The position numbers were made by a program, and so were the translations under genes. From positions 1-64,000 of the forward strand of contig NZ_FVZL01000020.1 of NCBI RefSeq assembly GCF_900168295.1: a DNA stretch of 64,000 nt, in the 5' to 3' direction. This document shows, piece after piece, positions 44,616 to 54,053 of the stretch. Source of the stretch: Arthrobacter sp. P2b (GTDB lineage: Bacteria > Actinomycetota > Actinomycetes > Actinomycetales > Micrococcaceae). The notes below the pieces were generated by a model that searched no databases, was not told the DNA's origin, and worked only from the letters and a program-made list of their open reading frames with translations. Position 1 is the first letter of the stretch. Each line of letters starts with the position of its first letter.

Positions 44616-45902
44616 TTACATTTGAGCTTTCCGTTGGGCGGAAAGCGACTTTCTGGGGTCCCGTACACTCTTGACGGTCCCGCCGCCGGGGCCACCCAGG
44701 AGCGCCAGCAGGGCCATCCCCAGAACGCTCAATCCGGATGTCAGCCACCAGGTCGTATCCCAGCCGCCGGTGGTGGTAGCGAGCAGGGCAAACAGCATGG
44801 GCCCCAGGAAGTTCCCGACGTTGAAGATCTGCTGCGTCAGCCCCAGCACGGCGGTGACAGAGCCGTCCTCGGGGGCAATACGAACGGAGTACCTCGTCAC
44901 CGCGGCAGGAATGAGGCCTCCGACGGCGGAGAACACGGCGATGAGGATGAACTGTAAGAGGATGCCGTTACCTATGCTTTCCCAGTCGACGGCGAAAGTC
45001 GCCATGGACGCCGCGGACATCGCCAGGAAGGTCCAAAAGATGATTCTTCGTTCGGAGAGGCCGCGCTGGATGAGCGGCCCGGCGCTCAATGCCCCGATCG
45101 CGTTAACCCCGCCCACCGCGGCACTGAGGATGCCGGGAAGCGGCCCCTCCAAGCCAGCCGAGCGGTAAATGGACGGAAGGAATCCGAGCACCGCCATCCA
45201 CTGAGCGGTGTAACAGGCGAAGACCATCCCGGTGATCCACGGTTGGCGGATGGCCAAGGTGCGGCCGACACGCCGGAGCGCGGAACGGAGCCCGGCGTCG
45301 GCCGGAAGCACGTCCTTGGGTACCCGGCGCAGCAGCAGCGGCACCGGCAACAGCGTGAGGACAGCCATCAGTAGCCACCACTCGCGCCAGCCGGCGGCCT
45401 GCAGGAATAGGGCGCCCGCGGCAAGGCCGATCATCGTGGCCAGGCCCTGAAACGCGCCCCAGCTTGCCAAAGCCACGTTCAACCGCTGAGCCGGGGTCAC
45501 CTTGCGAATAAGTGCGGGGGCGACGACGACGGCCAGCAGGAATCCGACGCCCTCCAGCGTCCGTGAGGCCATCAGCAACTCAGTGGTGGGCGCGGCCGCC
45601 CCGAGCAGGGATGCTGCAATCAGCAGGACCAGGCCGGTGATCAGGAGCCGGCGGAGGCCTGCCAGTTCGCCGCCAAGGGCCGTGGCCAAGCCACCCACCA
45701 CGCTGGCTAGCTGGATGATGCCGAGCAGCAGCCCGGCCTGAACCAAGGTGGTGCCCAGATCCGTCTGGATCCCTGCCAAAGCGGCAGGCAGCTTCCAGAT
45801 ATGCATGGCTGCCGCGATGCCCGCGGCGAGGACGGCAAGCCAGGCTCCGTCCGCCGTCGTCTTTTTCTCATCCATTGCTGTTGCGGGCGACGGCAGTTCC
45901 AA
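44616..45902 (-). CDS. MFS transporter
   Basis: 428 residues from a TTG at 45902 with AAGGA eight bases upstream; an ATG ten codons later is possible. Twelve hydrophobic helices in two halves, loop SRTLEGVGFLLAVVVAPALI typical of cyanate/aromatic MFS (CynX-like). Substrate unknown. Second transporter of the operon, so two related compounds, or uptake plus efflux, may be handled. Confidence 0.85.
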   Translation of the reverse strand: MELPSPATAMDEKKTTADGAWLAVLAAGIAAAMHIWKLPAALAGIQTDLGTTLVQAGLLLGIIQLASVVGGLATALGGELAGLRRLLITGLVLLIAASLLGAAAPTTELLMASRTLEGVGFLLAVVVAPALIRKVTPAQRLNVALASWGAFQGLATMIGLAAGALFLQAAGWREWWLLMAVLTLLPVPLLLRRVPKDVLPADAGLRSALRRVGRTLAIRQPWITGMVFACYTAQWMAVLGFLPSIYRSAGLEGPLPGILSAAVGGVNAIGALSAGPLIQRGLSERRIIFWTFLAMSAASMATFAVDWESIGNGILLQFILIAVFSAVGGLIPAAVTRYSVRIAPEDGSVTAVLGLTQQIFNVGNFLGPMLFALLATTTGGWDTTWWLTSGLSVLGMALLALLGGPGGGTVKSVRDPRKSLSAQRKAQM

Positions 45903-45953
45903 GAGTTGTCCTTGCTGCAGGGTGGAGGGCGAAAATCCTTCTTCTCAGGTTCC

Positions 45954-46880
45954 TTAGGCCGGTGCCAGCACCGGTGTGTCGATGCGGAAACGCTGGCCGC
46001 TGACGGCGACGTCCACAGGGCCGTCGAAAGTTGAGGCGGCCCGGCTGCGCCACCATTCTGGCTCGGCGCGGCCGGCCAGGTGGGAGAGGACCAGGCGGCC
46101 CACTCCGGCTGCGGCGGCAACGCGGCCTGCTCCCTCTGGCGGCGTATGTGCGATCCGCTGGTGGTTGAGGAATTCCGGCGCGAAACCCTTGTCTGCGTAG
46201 AAGTCCAGGTTTACTGCCTCGTGCACCAGGACCTCTGCACCGCTGGCGAGTACAGCCGTCGCCCCACATTCAGCGGTGTCACCGGAGAACACCACAGAGC
46301 CTGCGTCGGTGTCGAAGCGGAATGCCAGTGCGGGGCGCACCGGCGGGTGTTCAACGAGGATGCCGGTGACCTTGACCCTGTCATCCTCGTAGACGTCAAA
46401 GGGGCGGGCCGCGGCCGGGCTTCCATATGCGGGGGTGTTGAGGTCCACGGTGCGCACAAGGGACGCCAGGTTCGGACGGGCTTCATCGTGGACGCGGATG
46501 TCGATGTCGTAGGAGAAGGCCTGAAGGGAATGGGATACCAGCTCACCGGTGCCGGAGAGCCCGGCACCACCGGTGCGGGTGGCGTCCTTGCCCGGGCCCA
46601 CAATCGAAACAGGGCCGGTGAAGCCCTCTACCGGGTTGCCCCAGTTCCACAGCAGAAAGCCAGGTAGCTCCACCACATGGTCCGAGTGCAGGTGGGTGAC
46701 AAAACCCGCCACCAAATCCTTGCCGCGCAGCCCGGCCTCGTGAGCTGCCCGCGAGCAGCCCATGCCAAAATCCACCATGTAGAAGGCGTCGCCCACTACC
46801 AGTGCGCTGGAGATGCCGTTTTCCGGTCCGCGGATGGCTGGGCCGGCGGCCGTGCCAAGGGTAATCAGTTCGACGCTCAC
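45954..46880 (-). CDS. Metallo-beta-lactamase-fold hydrolase (RNase Z-like)
   Basis: 308 residues, GTG start after AAGGACTTCTT. Metal motif THLHSDHVVELPGF near residue 62, later FSGDTAECG, VHEAVN and LSHLAGR supply the other ligands; this is the RNase Z/arylsulfatase-like group. In this operon it more likely hydrolyses an ester, lactone or sulfate ester of an aromatic than RNA. Confidence 0.85.
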   Translation of the reverse strand: MSVELITLGTAAGPAIRGPENGISSALVVGDAFYMVDFGMGCSRAAHEAGLRGKDLVAGFVTHLHSDHVVELPGFLLWNWGNPVEGFTGPVSIVGPGKDATRTGGAGLSGTGELVSHSLQAFSYDIDIRVHDEARPNLASLVRTVDLNTPAYGSPAAARPFDVYEDDRVKVTGILVEHPPVRPALAFRFDTDAGSVVFSGDTAECGATAVLASGAEVLVHEAVNLDFYADKGFAPEFLNHQRIAHTPPEGAGRVAAAAGVGRLVLSHLAGRAEPEWWRSRAASTFDGPVDVAVSGQRFRIDTPVLAPA

Positions 46881-46910
46881 AAGAAGTCCTTCTGCAGGGT
46901 TGGCGCGGGA

Positions 46911-48290
46911 TCAGGAGTGGGGGCGGGCATTGATGACGCGTGTTTCCAGGTATTCCTCCAGGCCCCATCGGCCGCGTTCGCGGCCGACGCCGGACGCCTT
47001 CCACCCTCCGAAGGGGGCGTCCGGTTCCACCAGGGTGTGCTGGTTGACCCAGACTGTTCCGGCTTCGATCTGTGATGCGGTAGCGTACGCACGTTCCTGG
47101 TCCGGGCTCCAGACGGAGGCGCCGAGGCCGAACTGTCCGGCGTTCAGCTCAGCGATGGTCTCTTCGAGATTTTCATAGGAGACGATCGGCAGGGCCGCCC
47201 CGAACTGTTCCTGTTCCACCAGCTCCATGCCCGGCTCGGCGTCGATCACTACTGTCGGGGAGAGGAAGTAGCCGGGCAGGTCGCAGCCGGGGCTGCCGCC
47301 GGTAATGATGCGGGCTCCGGCACCCACGGCGGAGTCAAGGAGGCCGTGGACGAGTTTGAGCTGAGCCTCGTTGTGCATAGGCCCCATGGTCGTCCCGTCC
47401 GCAAGGCCGTGGCCCAGCACGTGGCGGGAAGCCTCAGCGGCGATGGCCTCGGCCAGTTCCCGGCTGCGGCTGCGGGGAACATACACGCGTTTGACCGCCA
47501 TGCACACCTGTCCGGCGTTGCGGAAGGCACTGCTCACAATTCCGCGGGCGGTAACGGCTGCGTCGGCGTCATCGAGCACGATGGCAGGATCGTTTCCGCC
47601 GAGCTCCATGGTGACGCGCTTGACTGTAGGGGCTGCCTGCTGGGCCATGGAAATGCCCACTTCCGTGGAGCCGGTGAAAGAGATCTTGCGGATGCCGGAA
47701 GAGGTGCTCAAGGCAACATTCACCGTCCGCCGTGAACTGGTACGCACCTGTAGCACCCCAGCGGGCAGGACCTCATTGAGCAGGTTGACCAATGCCATGG
47801 TGGACAGGGGCGTGGACGGGGAGGGCTTCGCGATCACTGTGCAGCCGGCAACCAGCGCAGGGGCAAGCTTCACGCAGAGCAGGGAGATGGGAAAGTTCCA
47901 CGGCGTGATGGTGCCAACGATGCCCACCGGCCGGTACTGGACCTCAAGGGTCCTGTCGGCCCGTGGGGCGAGGGACTCGGTTTCGTCCCATCCCAGGTCC
48001 GCATAGTACTCAAAAAGTCCTGCCGCCACGGTGAACTCACCCGCAGCATCCGTCTTGGGCTTGCCCTGCTCACGGGAAAGCAGGGTGGCCAGGGAATCCA
48101 GGTCACGGCGGATCAAGGCGGCTCCGGCACGCAGGGCGGTGCGGCGCGCCTCGCGGTCGGCTCCCCAGCGCGGTGCAGCCAGGCGGGCAGCCGCAACGGC
48201 CTGCTCAACCTCTTCCCCGGTGTTTTCTGGGGCGTGCCCTACGAGCTCAAGCGTGGCCGGGTCCAGGACCTGGTAGTGGTCTGCCGTCAT
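46911..48290 (-). CDS. Aldehyde dehydrogenase (vanillin/coniferaldehyde-type candidate)
   Basis: 459 residues, ATG after GAAAGGACAGCC. Catalytic Glu in MELGGNDPAIV and Cys in GQVCMAVKR; cofactor segment FTGSTEVGISM. Somewhat shorter than the usual ~480 because the N-terminal arm is short. First gene of the minus-strand operon, divergent from the SDR alcohol dehydrogenase. Together they could take an aromatic alcohol to the acid. Confidence 0.9.
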   Translation of the reverse strand: MTADHYQVLDPATLELVGHAPENTGEEVEQAVAAARLAAPRWGADREARRTALRAGAALIRRDLDSLATLLSREQGKPKTDAAGEFTVAAGLFEYYADLGWDETESLAPRADRTLEVQYRPVGIVGTITPWNFPISLLCVKLAPALVAGCTVIAKPSPSTPLSTMALVNLLNEVLPAGVLQVRTSSRRTVNVALSTSSGIRKISFTGSTEVGISMAQQAAPTVKRVTMELGGNDPAIVLDDADAAVTARGIVSSAFRNAGQVCMAVKRVYVPRSRSRELAEAIAAEASRHVLGHGLADGTTMGPMHNEAQLKLVHGLLDSAVGAGARIITGGSPGCDLPGYFLSPTVVIDAEPGMELVEQEQFGAALPIVSYENLEETIAELNAGQFGLGASVWSPDQERAYATASQIEAGTVWVNQHTLVEPDAPFGGWKASGVGRERGRWGLEEYLETRVINARPHS

Positions 48291-48446
48291 GGCTGTCCTT
48301 TCGGCGGGGATGGATTCTTATCCAAGTCTTATGGCACCCGCCACAATCCGACGCGACCTTTCCATCCAACGGAAAGGCAGGGGCGAGGGATCGATCCCGC
48401 TTGCCACTATGGAGTGAAGCACGTCACGCACTAACGAGGAGTCCCC

Positions 48447-49247
48447 ATGTCCCAAGAACAGCTGCCCATCGTCCTTACGGGGGTTTCCTCCGGCATCGGC
48501 GCCCGAACGGCGCAGATGCTGACCGCCCGCGGGGTGCCGCTGATCGGCATCGACCGCAACATGCCCACCGGCTTCAGCGGCACCTACGTGCAGGCTGACC
48601 TTTCCAGCCAGGCGGGCGTCGACGCCGCAGCAGCCGCAGTCTCCGCCGCCGCTCCGCATGGCATCGCCGGGCTGGCCAACATCGCAGGAGTACCCGGCAC
48701 GTCGCCCTGGCGCACAGTGCTGTCCGTCAACGTCTTCGGCGTCCGCGGGCTGGTCCGGGCACTTGCCCCGCTCCTCGGTGAGGGAACCGCCGTCGTGAAC
48801 CTCGCTTCCAGTGTTGCCGTCCAGTGGCGCGAGGTGAAAGCCAAGTGTGCCGCGTTCGCCCTGGCCACGGATCAGGCACATGCGCTGGATTTGGTTGCCG
48901 GTGACGGGGACATCACGGAGGAGTCCTACCTTTTCTCCAAGCAGTGCGTCCGCTTCCTGACGGAACACCTGGCGGCCGAACTGCTGCCGCAGCGCATCCG
49001 GGTCAACAGCGTGAGCCCCGGGCCAGTAGCCACGCCCATCCTTGAAGACTTCAAGAAGGACCATGGGCGGGACAAGGTGGAGGGTGCAGGTGCCCTGCTG
49101 GGCCGCTTCGGCGAGCCGGAAGACGTCGCCTCCGTTATCGACTTCCTGCTTCGTCCCGAGTCGGGGTGGGTGAACGGCTCGGACATCCGCGTGGACGGCG
49201 GCCTGGGCGCTTACCGCGGTTCAACCCTCGCCACTGCCACCAACTGA
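48447..49247 (+). CDS. SDR dehydrogenase resembling coniferyl-alcohol dehydrogenase
   Basis: 266 residues. Cofactor loop TGVSSGIG at 11-18, NIAG-type NNAG variant (ANIAG), catalytic Ser in NLASSVA and Tyr-x3-Lys in SYLFSK. The long insert between Ser and Tyr (EVKAKCAAFALATDQ) is shared with coniferyl-alcohol dehydrogenase and 3-alpha-hydroxysteroid dehydrogenase relatives. Ribosome site GAGGAG precedes the ATG. Divergent from the aldehyde dehydrogenase operon. Confidence 0.85.
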   Translation: MSQEQLPIVLTGVSSGIGARTAQMLTARGVPLIGIDRNMPTGFSGTYVQADLSSQAGVDAAAAAVSAAAPHGIAGLANIAGVPGTSPWRTVLSVNVFGVRGLVRALAPLLGEGTAVVNLASSVAVQWREVKAKCAAFALATDQAHALDLVAGDGDITEESYLFSKQCVRFLTEHLAAELLPQRIRVNSVSPGPVATPILEDFKKDHGRDKVEGAGALLGRFGEPEDVASVIDFLLRPESGWVNGSDIRVDGGLGAYRGSTLATATN

Positions 49248-49257
49248 GGACCAACGA

Positions 49258-49295
49258 CGCCGGACCCTCCTTGCATATGCATGGAAGGTCCGGCG
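49258..49295. terminator. Stem-loop after the SDR gene
   Basis: CGCCGGACC and GGTCCGGCG pair, with a second inner TCCTTGCAT/ATGGAAGG pairing; 11 bases after the stop codon. Confidence 0.7.
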
Positions 49296-49366
49296 CCTGG
49301 CCTAAAATGACGGTAGGCACGGCGTCAATGATGCGCTTCTGCTTCCAGCGCTCAGAAGGGTGATCC

Positions 49367-50209
49367 ATGGCTAACGCTGCCCCCAGCGGCCGGACCGCCC
49401 GCCGTCCCGCTTCAATACCCGGATCCAAACCCTCCCAAGCTGCCGACGGCGGTGCGTCCGCTCAGCAGGCGGCGAGTGTCACGTCCCGCGCACTGGCCCT
49501 GCTCGGGACCTTCGACGCTGAGCACTCCGTGCAAAGCCTCAGTGCCATGGCCCGCCGTGCGGGCCTTCCCGTGACCACCGCGCACCGGCTGGCCGGCGAA
49601 CTGGTGGTGTGGGGAGGACTGGAGAAGGCCAATGACGGGTACCGTGTGGGGCAGCGGATCTGGCGCCTTGGCCTGCTGGCCCCTGCGCAGCAAAACATCG
49701 CCGAGGTGGCCGCCCCCTTCATGCAGGACGTCCTCTTCGTGACGCACAATGTGGTGAACCTGTTCATCCTGGACGGGCAGGAGGTCCTGCTGGTGGAACG
49801 CATGTCCGGTACGGGAGCGGGCCAGCCGTTCCGGCGTGTTGGCGCACGCCTGCCGCTCCACGCAAGTGCCGCGGGAAAAATCATGCTGGCCTACGGGGCC
49901 AAGGAATTGTTTACCGCCGTTTCACAGCGGCTCGAGCCACACACCTCTCGCACCATCACCAGCCCCGCCACGCTCGCTACCGAAATCGAGCGGGTGCAGG
50001 CCCTCGGCTATGCCACTACCGAGGAGGAGGCGGGCCCGGACAACTACGGCCTGGCCGTCCCGGTGTTCCTGCCCAACAAACAGCTGGTGGCGGCGCTGGG
50101 CATTGTCACCCGGAGCCGTCCAGCTTCGGTTGGCAGCGTGGTTCCTGTGCTCAACATTGCGGCCCGAGGCATTGCCCGGAGGCTGGGCGTGGAGCATCTG
50201 CCGCAATAG
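49367..50209 (+). CDS. IclR-family transcriptional regulator
   Basis: 280 residues. Winged helix ~40-105 (SLSAMARRAGLPVTTAHRLAGELVVWGGL) and a C-terminal effector-binding domain (LHASAAGKIMLAY, YATTEEEAGPDNYGLAVPVF). IclR regulators commonly control protocatechuate and methoxyaromatic genes. It is placed between the SDR and the P450 system and probably governs both flanking operons. Confidence 0.88.
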   Translation: MANAAPSGRTARRPASIPGSKPSQAADGGASAQQAASVTSRALALLGTFDAEHSVQSLSAMARRAGLPVTTAHRLAGELVVWGGLEKANDGYRVGQRIWRLGLLAPAQQNIAEVAAPFMQDVLFVTHNVVNLFILDGQEVLLVERMSGTGAGQPFRRVGARLPLHASAAGKIMLAYGAKELFTAVSQRLEPHTSRTITSPATLATEIERVQALGYATTEEEAGPDNYGLAVPVFLPNKQLVAALGIVTRSRPASVGSVVPVLNIAARGIARRLGVEHLPQ

Positions 50210-50374
50210 GCCGTCCGGTTCCCGTTCCTTTCTGCCAGTCTTTCCGTTGGACGGAAAGCGGCGCCGCGGTTGTGTTGTGGAACACCTAACCTCAAGTAAG
50301 CCGTAATTATGGCCGGGATGCCCGGCCAGGGGACCGTCGTCCAGGCGGGCCTTTCCAAAGGAAGTGAAGACCTA

Positions 50375-51340
50375 ATGACTGCATCTGCAGGAGCCACCAT
50401 CGACGTCGTCGTCGGCCGGGCGGACATTGTGGCGGACCAGGTGGTCTCCTTGGTGTTGCGGCGGGCCGACGGCCTGCCGTTCGAGGCCTGGCAGCCCGGC
50501 GCGCATATTGACGTACACGTGGGCGACGGCCTGGTGCGACAGTATTCGCTGTGTTCCTCACCGGAAGAGCTGGACCACCTTCGGATCGGGGTGCTGCATG
50601 TGCCCGATTCCCGTGGCGGGTCAAAGGCCGTGCACGCGCTGTTGCCGGGAACACCGCTGGCCATCTCGGCGCCCCGCAATAACTTTCCCCTGCGCGAGTC
50701 CCGCCGCTACCTTTTCCTTGCCGGAGGTATTGGCATCACCCCAATCATTCCCATGCTCGAAGCAGCCGACGCTGCCGGCAAGGAATGGACGCTGGTTTAC
50801 GGCGGCCGGAGCCGCAAGACCATGGCCTTCGCCCAGCAATTGGAGGACCGCTACGGCGTGGACCGTATCCGCGTCGTCGCCGAGGACGAGGTGGGCCGGT
50901 TGGACTTGGACCAGGTCCTGGCTATGCCCCGGGCCCACATGCTGGTGTATGCCTGCGGTCCCGGTGGGCTGCTCGGTGCCGTGGAAGAGCGGTGCATGGG
51001 CTGGCCGCCCGGCGCCCTGCACACCGAACGGTTCGTCGCCTCCACCCTGGGTGCCGCCGCCGCCAACGCACCCTTCGAGGTGGAGCTGGCGAGGACCGGA
51101 AGCACCGTGTCGGTAACGAACGACAAGACCATCCTCGAAGCGGTGGAAGAGGTGGGAGTGCGCGTCCTGTCCTCCTGCCGCCACGGTTTGTGCGGCACCT
51201 GCGAAACACAGATCATCTCCGGCGAGCCCGAGCACCGCGACGCAGTCCTGTCTGAGGAGGACCGCGAAGCCGGCGAGATCATGCTGGTTTGTGTTTCCCG
51301 TGCCGCTGCCGGTTGTCCGCGACTGGTCCTGGATCTCTGA
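50375..51340 (+). CDS. VanB/phthalate-dioxygenase-reductase-type ferredoxin reductase
   Basis: 321 residues from the ATG at 50375 with GGAAGTGAAG upstream. FMN-binding RQYSLCSSP near 45, NAD-binding GGIGITPIIPML near 115, and a C-terminal plant-type 2Fe-2S domain CRHGLCGTCET (Cys-x4-Cys-x2-Cys) with the fourth Cys in MLVCVSRA. Moves electrons from NAD(P)H to the P450 encoded 91 bases downstream, as in two-component P450 systems that demethylate aromatic ethers. Confidence 0.9.
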   Translation: MTASAGATIDVVVGRADIVADQVVSLVLRRADGLPFEAWQPGAHIDVHVGDGLVRQYSLCSSPEELDHLRIGVLHVPDSRGGSKAVHALLPGTPLAISAPRNNFPLRESRRYLFLAGGIGITPIIPMLEAADAAGKEWTLVYGGRSRKTMAFAQQLEDRYGVDRIRVVAEDEVGRLDLDQVLAMPRAHMLVYACGPGGLLGAVEERCMGWPPGALHTERFVASTLGAAAANAPFEVELARTGSTVSVTNDKTILEAVEEVGVRVLSSCRHGLCGTCETQIISGEPEHRDAVLSEEDREAGEIMLVCVSRAAAGCPRLVLDL

Positions 51341-51431
51341 ACCGCAGTCAGTTAAGCCGGCTTCCAGCCCGCGTTAATCCGGCCGTTGGCCGGCCCGCCC
51401 CCTTCAAGTTTCACCACCAGGAGTGTCCCAG

Positions 51432-52631
51432 ATGACCGTTTCAACCCACGAAGCAAATGTCCTTGGCGAGGACCCCTTTGAAACCGCAAACCTCCTCGAC
51501 CCCTATCCCTTCCTCGGCCTGCTCCGAGATGCAGGGGCCGTCTCTTACCTGGAGAGCACGGGAAGCTACGCGGTAGCCGGGTACCAGGAGGTCTACGAGG
51601 TCCTCACCGATTTCGAAACGTACATCTCCTCCGGCGGTCTTGGGCCGCGTGACATCCGGAAGGACTCGGGCTGGCGGCCGCCCAGTATCCTCGAATCGGA
51701 CCCGCCCATCCACACCGTGATGCGCCGGGCTCTGACAGGCGTCATCAACCCCGGCACCGTGCGGGCCCTCCGCGAGCCGTTTACACCGCCTGCCGAGGAG
51801 TTGACCGAGCAGCTTGCGGGCCGCGAGCGGTTCGACGCCATCACCGACCTCGCCGAAAAGTACCCGTTGCGTGTCTTCCCGGACGCGGTGGGGATTCCCG
51901 ACGTCGGCCGTGAACACTTGCTGCCTTACGGCAACATGGTGTTCAACGCCTTTGGCCCGGAAAACTACATCTTCAAGCAGGCCTTCGCGCAGGGCGACGA
52001 GCACGCCGCCGCGGTGATGCGCAACTGCCAGCGCGAAAACCTGGACGACACCGGTTTCGGCGCCCAAATTTGGAAGCGTGTGGAGGACGGCTTCATCACA
52101 GAACAGCAGGCGACGCTGCTGGTCCGGGCACTGCTGTCCGCGGGCGTGGACACCACAATTTTCGGCATCGGCAACACCATTTCGGTGTTAGCGCGATACC
52201 CGGAAGCCTGGGCCCGGCTGCGGGAGAATCCCAAAATGGCAAAGTTTGCCGTAGACGAGGCGCTCCGTCTGGAGTCCCCGTTCCAGAAGTTCCACCGCAC
52301 CGTTGCCGTGGACACCGTCCTGGGCGGCGTGCATCTGCCAGCCGGTGCAAAGGTGCTGGTTTTCCTGGGCGCTGCCAACCGGGATCCGCGAAAGTGGGGA
52401 GACAACGCCGACGAGTTCGACCTGGACCGCAACGCCTCCGGCCATGTGGCTTTCGGCATGGGCCTGCACCAGTGTGTGGGCCAGCCCATCGCGCGGCTCG
52501 AAATGGAAATAGTGCTCCAGCAGCTGCTTCAGCGCGTATCCACCATCGAACCGGACGGCACGCCGGTGCCCATCCTGCACAATGTGCTGCGCGGGTTCGA
52601 GTCCCTTCCGGTGCGGATCACGACAGGATAG
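51432..52631 (+). CDS. Cytochrome P450, aromatic O-demethylase candidate
   Basis: 399 residues from the ATG at 51432, with AGGAG eight bases upstream. I-helix oxygen-activation segment AGVDTT, ExxR in EALR, and heme loop FGMGLHQCVG with the Cys ligand near residue 347. Overall it resembles CYP199-like enzymes that act on para-substituted benzoates such as 4-methoxybenzoate, which also pair with a PDR-type reductase. Substrate inferred from family and neighbours only. Confidence 0.88.
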   Translation: MTVSTHEANVLGEDPFETANLLDPYPFLGLLRDAGAVSYLESTGSYAVAGYQEVYEVLTDFETYISSGGLGPRDIRKDSGWRPPSILESDPPIHTVMRRALTGVINPGTVRALREPFTPPAEELTEQLAGRERFDAITDLAEKYPLRVFPDAVGIPDVGREHLLPYGNMVFNAFGPENYIFKQAFAQGDEHAAAVMRNCQRENLDDTGFGAQIWKRVEDGFITEQQATLLVRALLSAGVDTTIFGIGNTISVLARYPEAWARLRENPKMAKFAVDEALRLESPFQKFHRTVAVDTVLGGVHLPAGAKVLVFLGAANRDPRKWGDNADEFDLDRNASGHVAFGMGLHQCVGQPIARLEMEIVLQQLLQRVSTIEPDGTPVPILHNVLRGFESLPVRITTG

Positions 52632-52946
52632 ATCTCCTGGATGTGTACGCGGTCCTGTCTTGAAACATGAAAACCAAGCCATCCTCACCGCAGAAGTAAG
52701 GTCACACCAGGAATCCTCCGATATAAACTTCCACACCCGAAATGGATGCCATGACCAGGGCGAGACCTTGGCTTCATATCTCCCCAGGGCACTGATCGCC
52801 TTCACATTCTTCACCACGTCGTCGTGCTGGATACTACGAAAGGCGCGATGATGGCTCTTTGTTTTTGTCACCACTTGAACCGGAGTCAGGGTCACGGTTT
52901 CGGGAGACAGTGGTGAGATGAATGGAGGAAGAATTGGGCAAATTGT
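52632..52946. other. Region without recognised gene
   Basis: About 315 bp. A minus-strand frame reads KNVKAISALGRYEAKVSPWS, which looks protein-like but matched no family I recognise. It may be a fragment cut by the island boundary. Confidence 0.35.
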
Positions 52947-52969
52947 AGGTGTTGACAATGTCAACACCT
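52947..52969. promoter_or_regulatory. 23-bp perfect palindrome (longest copy)
   Basis: Perfect 11-bp arms AGGTGTTGACA and TGTCAACACCT around a central A. The longest and most symmetrical of the seven copies, so closest to a consensus site. Confidence 0.75.
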
Positions 52970-53057
52970 TTTGCCGCGGACGGGGGTGGTAGAGCTGCGG
53001 ACAGCCCCGTCTCCGTATGTTTTCTCGCTTTCCCAGCCTTTGCAATGACCCGCATGT

Positions 53058-53082
53058 AGTTCGAGTCCCACCTCGGGCACAG
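53058..53082 (+). other. tRNA 3'-end fragment, att-like core (copy C)
   Basis: Identical to copies A, B and D over 25 bases; identity with copy B continues through the terminator to 53108. Confidence 0.65.
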
Positions 53083-53087
53083 CATAT

Positions 53088-53108
53088 CCCCTCGTCAGAG
53101 GGGTTTTT
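53088..53108 (+). terminator. Intrinsic terminator after tRNA-like core (C)
   Basis: CCCCTC-GTCA-GAGGGG then TTTTT, identical to 11238-11258. Confidence 0.75.
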
Positions 53109-53398
53109 CCTCTGACGCTAGGTTTGCGGGCTGTGGCCTGGCTGCCGCGGAGCCTATTCAGGTGTGTGGGGTGGCGGGGTCAGGACCCTGGCTGGTGGGC
53201 CTTCCCGCCTGCTGTTAGTTGGGATATGCGGTTCCTCGATCCGGTTCTGTCGGGTTGGTAGTAGTTGTCCAACACCTATTCATGGTCCGGGGTTGCGGGT
53301 ACAACATGACGTCGCCAACGTTGGTACGGCAGCCTCTTGAAGGGCTCCTTTTAACCGCCGCCGGTGCCGTATGCGCTCGATTTGTCCTGCCGAAGGGG

Positions 53399-53417
53399 GT
53401 GTGGACAGTGTCAACAC
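53399..53417. promoter_or_regulatory. Palindrome C2 (GTGTGGACA-G-TGTCAACAC)
   Basis: Counterpart of 11582-11600, differing only in the central base; both have the same single arm mismatch. Confidence 0.65.
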
Positions 53418-53762
53418 TTACGTCTGCTTTATGCGGTTGCCCGGTGACGTGGGAGCGCCTAGAGGAATATCGCTTGACGATCGGCATGTCGCGGCGCAGA
53501 GGCACAAAGACCGGAGTGCCGATCAGCGAGGCAGGCTGGCTTTGGGTGCTTAAGGATTGTGGGGGAGAGCGGCACCATGACGTACAGAAGTGGGTCCGCC
53601 CCTGGAGTCCTGAATGCTGTGACAGACAACTGTTACTGGCGGTGCTTCGGCCCCGTATCCTGACCGATTGGCCATGCAGTTCCGCTGCCGTTTTGGCCCA
53701 ATCCGACGTGTTAGATCCCGGTCCAGGGGCCGTCCCGCGACAATGTCAGCTTTGGGTGTGTC

Positions 53763-54053
53763 CGAACCTTACGACGCACCGCCCACCGGGGACCGTACAA
53801 GCCAGGTCCCACGCCGACGATGTTCGTCAAAACTCTGAACGCGCACCCGCGCCGAGTGTTTTCAGAACGAGGAGGCACTGAGTTCGAGAGCGAAGAGGGT
53901 AGAAAGAGACCCTTTCATGCCAGGGGTGCGCGCCCCGGTCCTAGCAGCGTTTGCCCGCCTTAGCACTCATTCCAAGGCCGCCGACAAGCTTGCCACCTCA
54001 TGCATAGCAAGCCGGGCTCCAACGGTGCTGCGGTGACCAGCCGGTCGATCCGT
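53763..54053. other. Region without recognised gene
   Basis: About 290 bp, with TCGAGAGCGAAGAGGGTAG and no conserved frame. Nothing recognised. Confidence 0.4.

Larger units (their letters stand above)
52947..53762 (+). repeat. Direct repeat C (partner of B)
   Basis: Same-orientation counterpart of 11098-11925: palindrome, tRNA-like core, terminator, long conserved non-coding arm, second palindrome at 53399-53417 and the GCTTTGGGTGTG tail. The segment between palindrome and core is more diverged than in A, B and D. It marks the right edge of the aromatic island. Confidence 0.82.

Noticed and set aside
53219..53881. Plus-strand open frame of 220 codons in repeat C
   Set aside because: The matching part of repeat B is not open in the same way, so the frame is not conserved; the block is best treated as non-coding.
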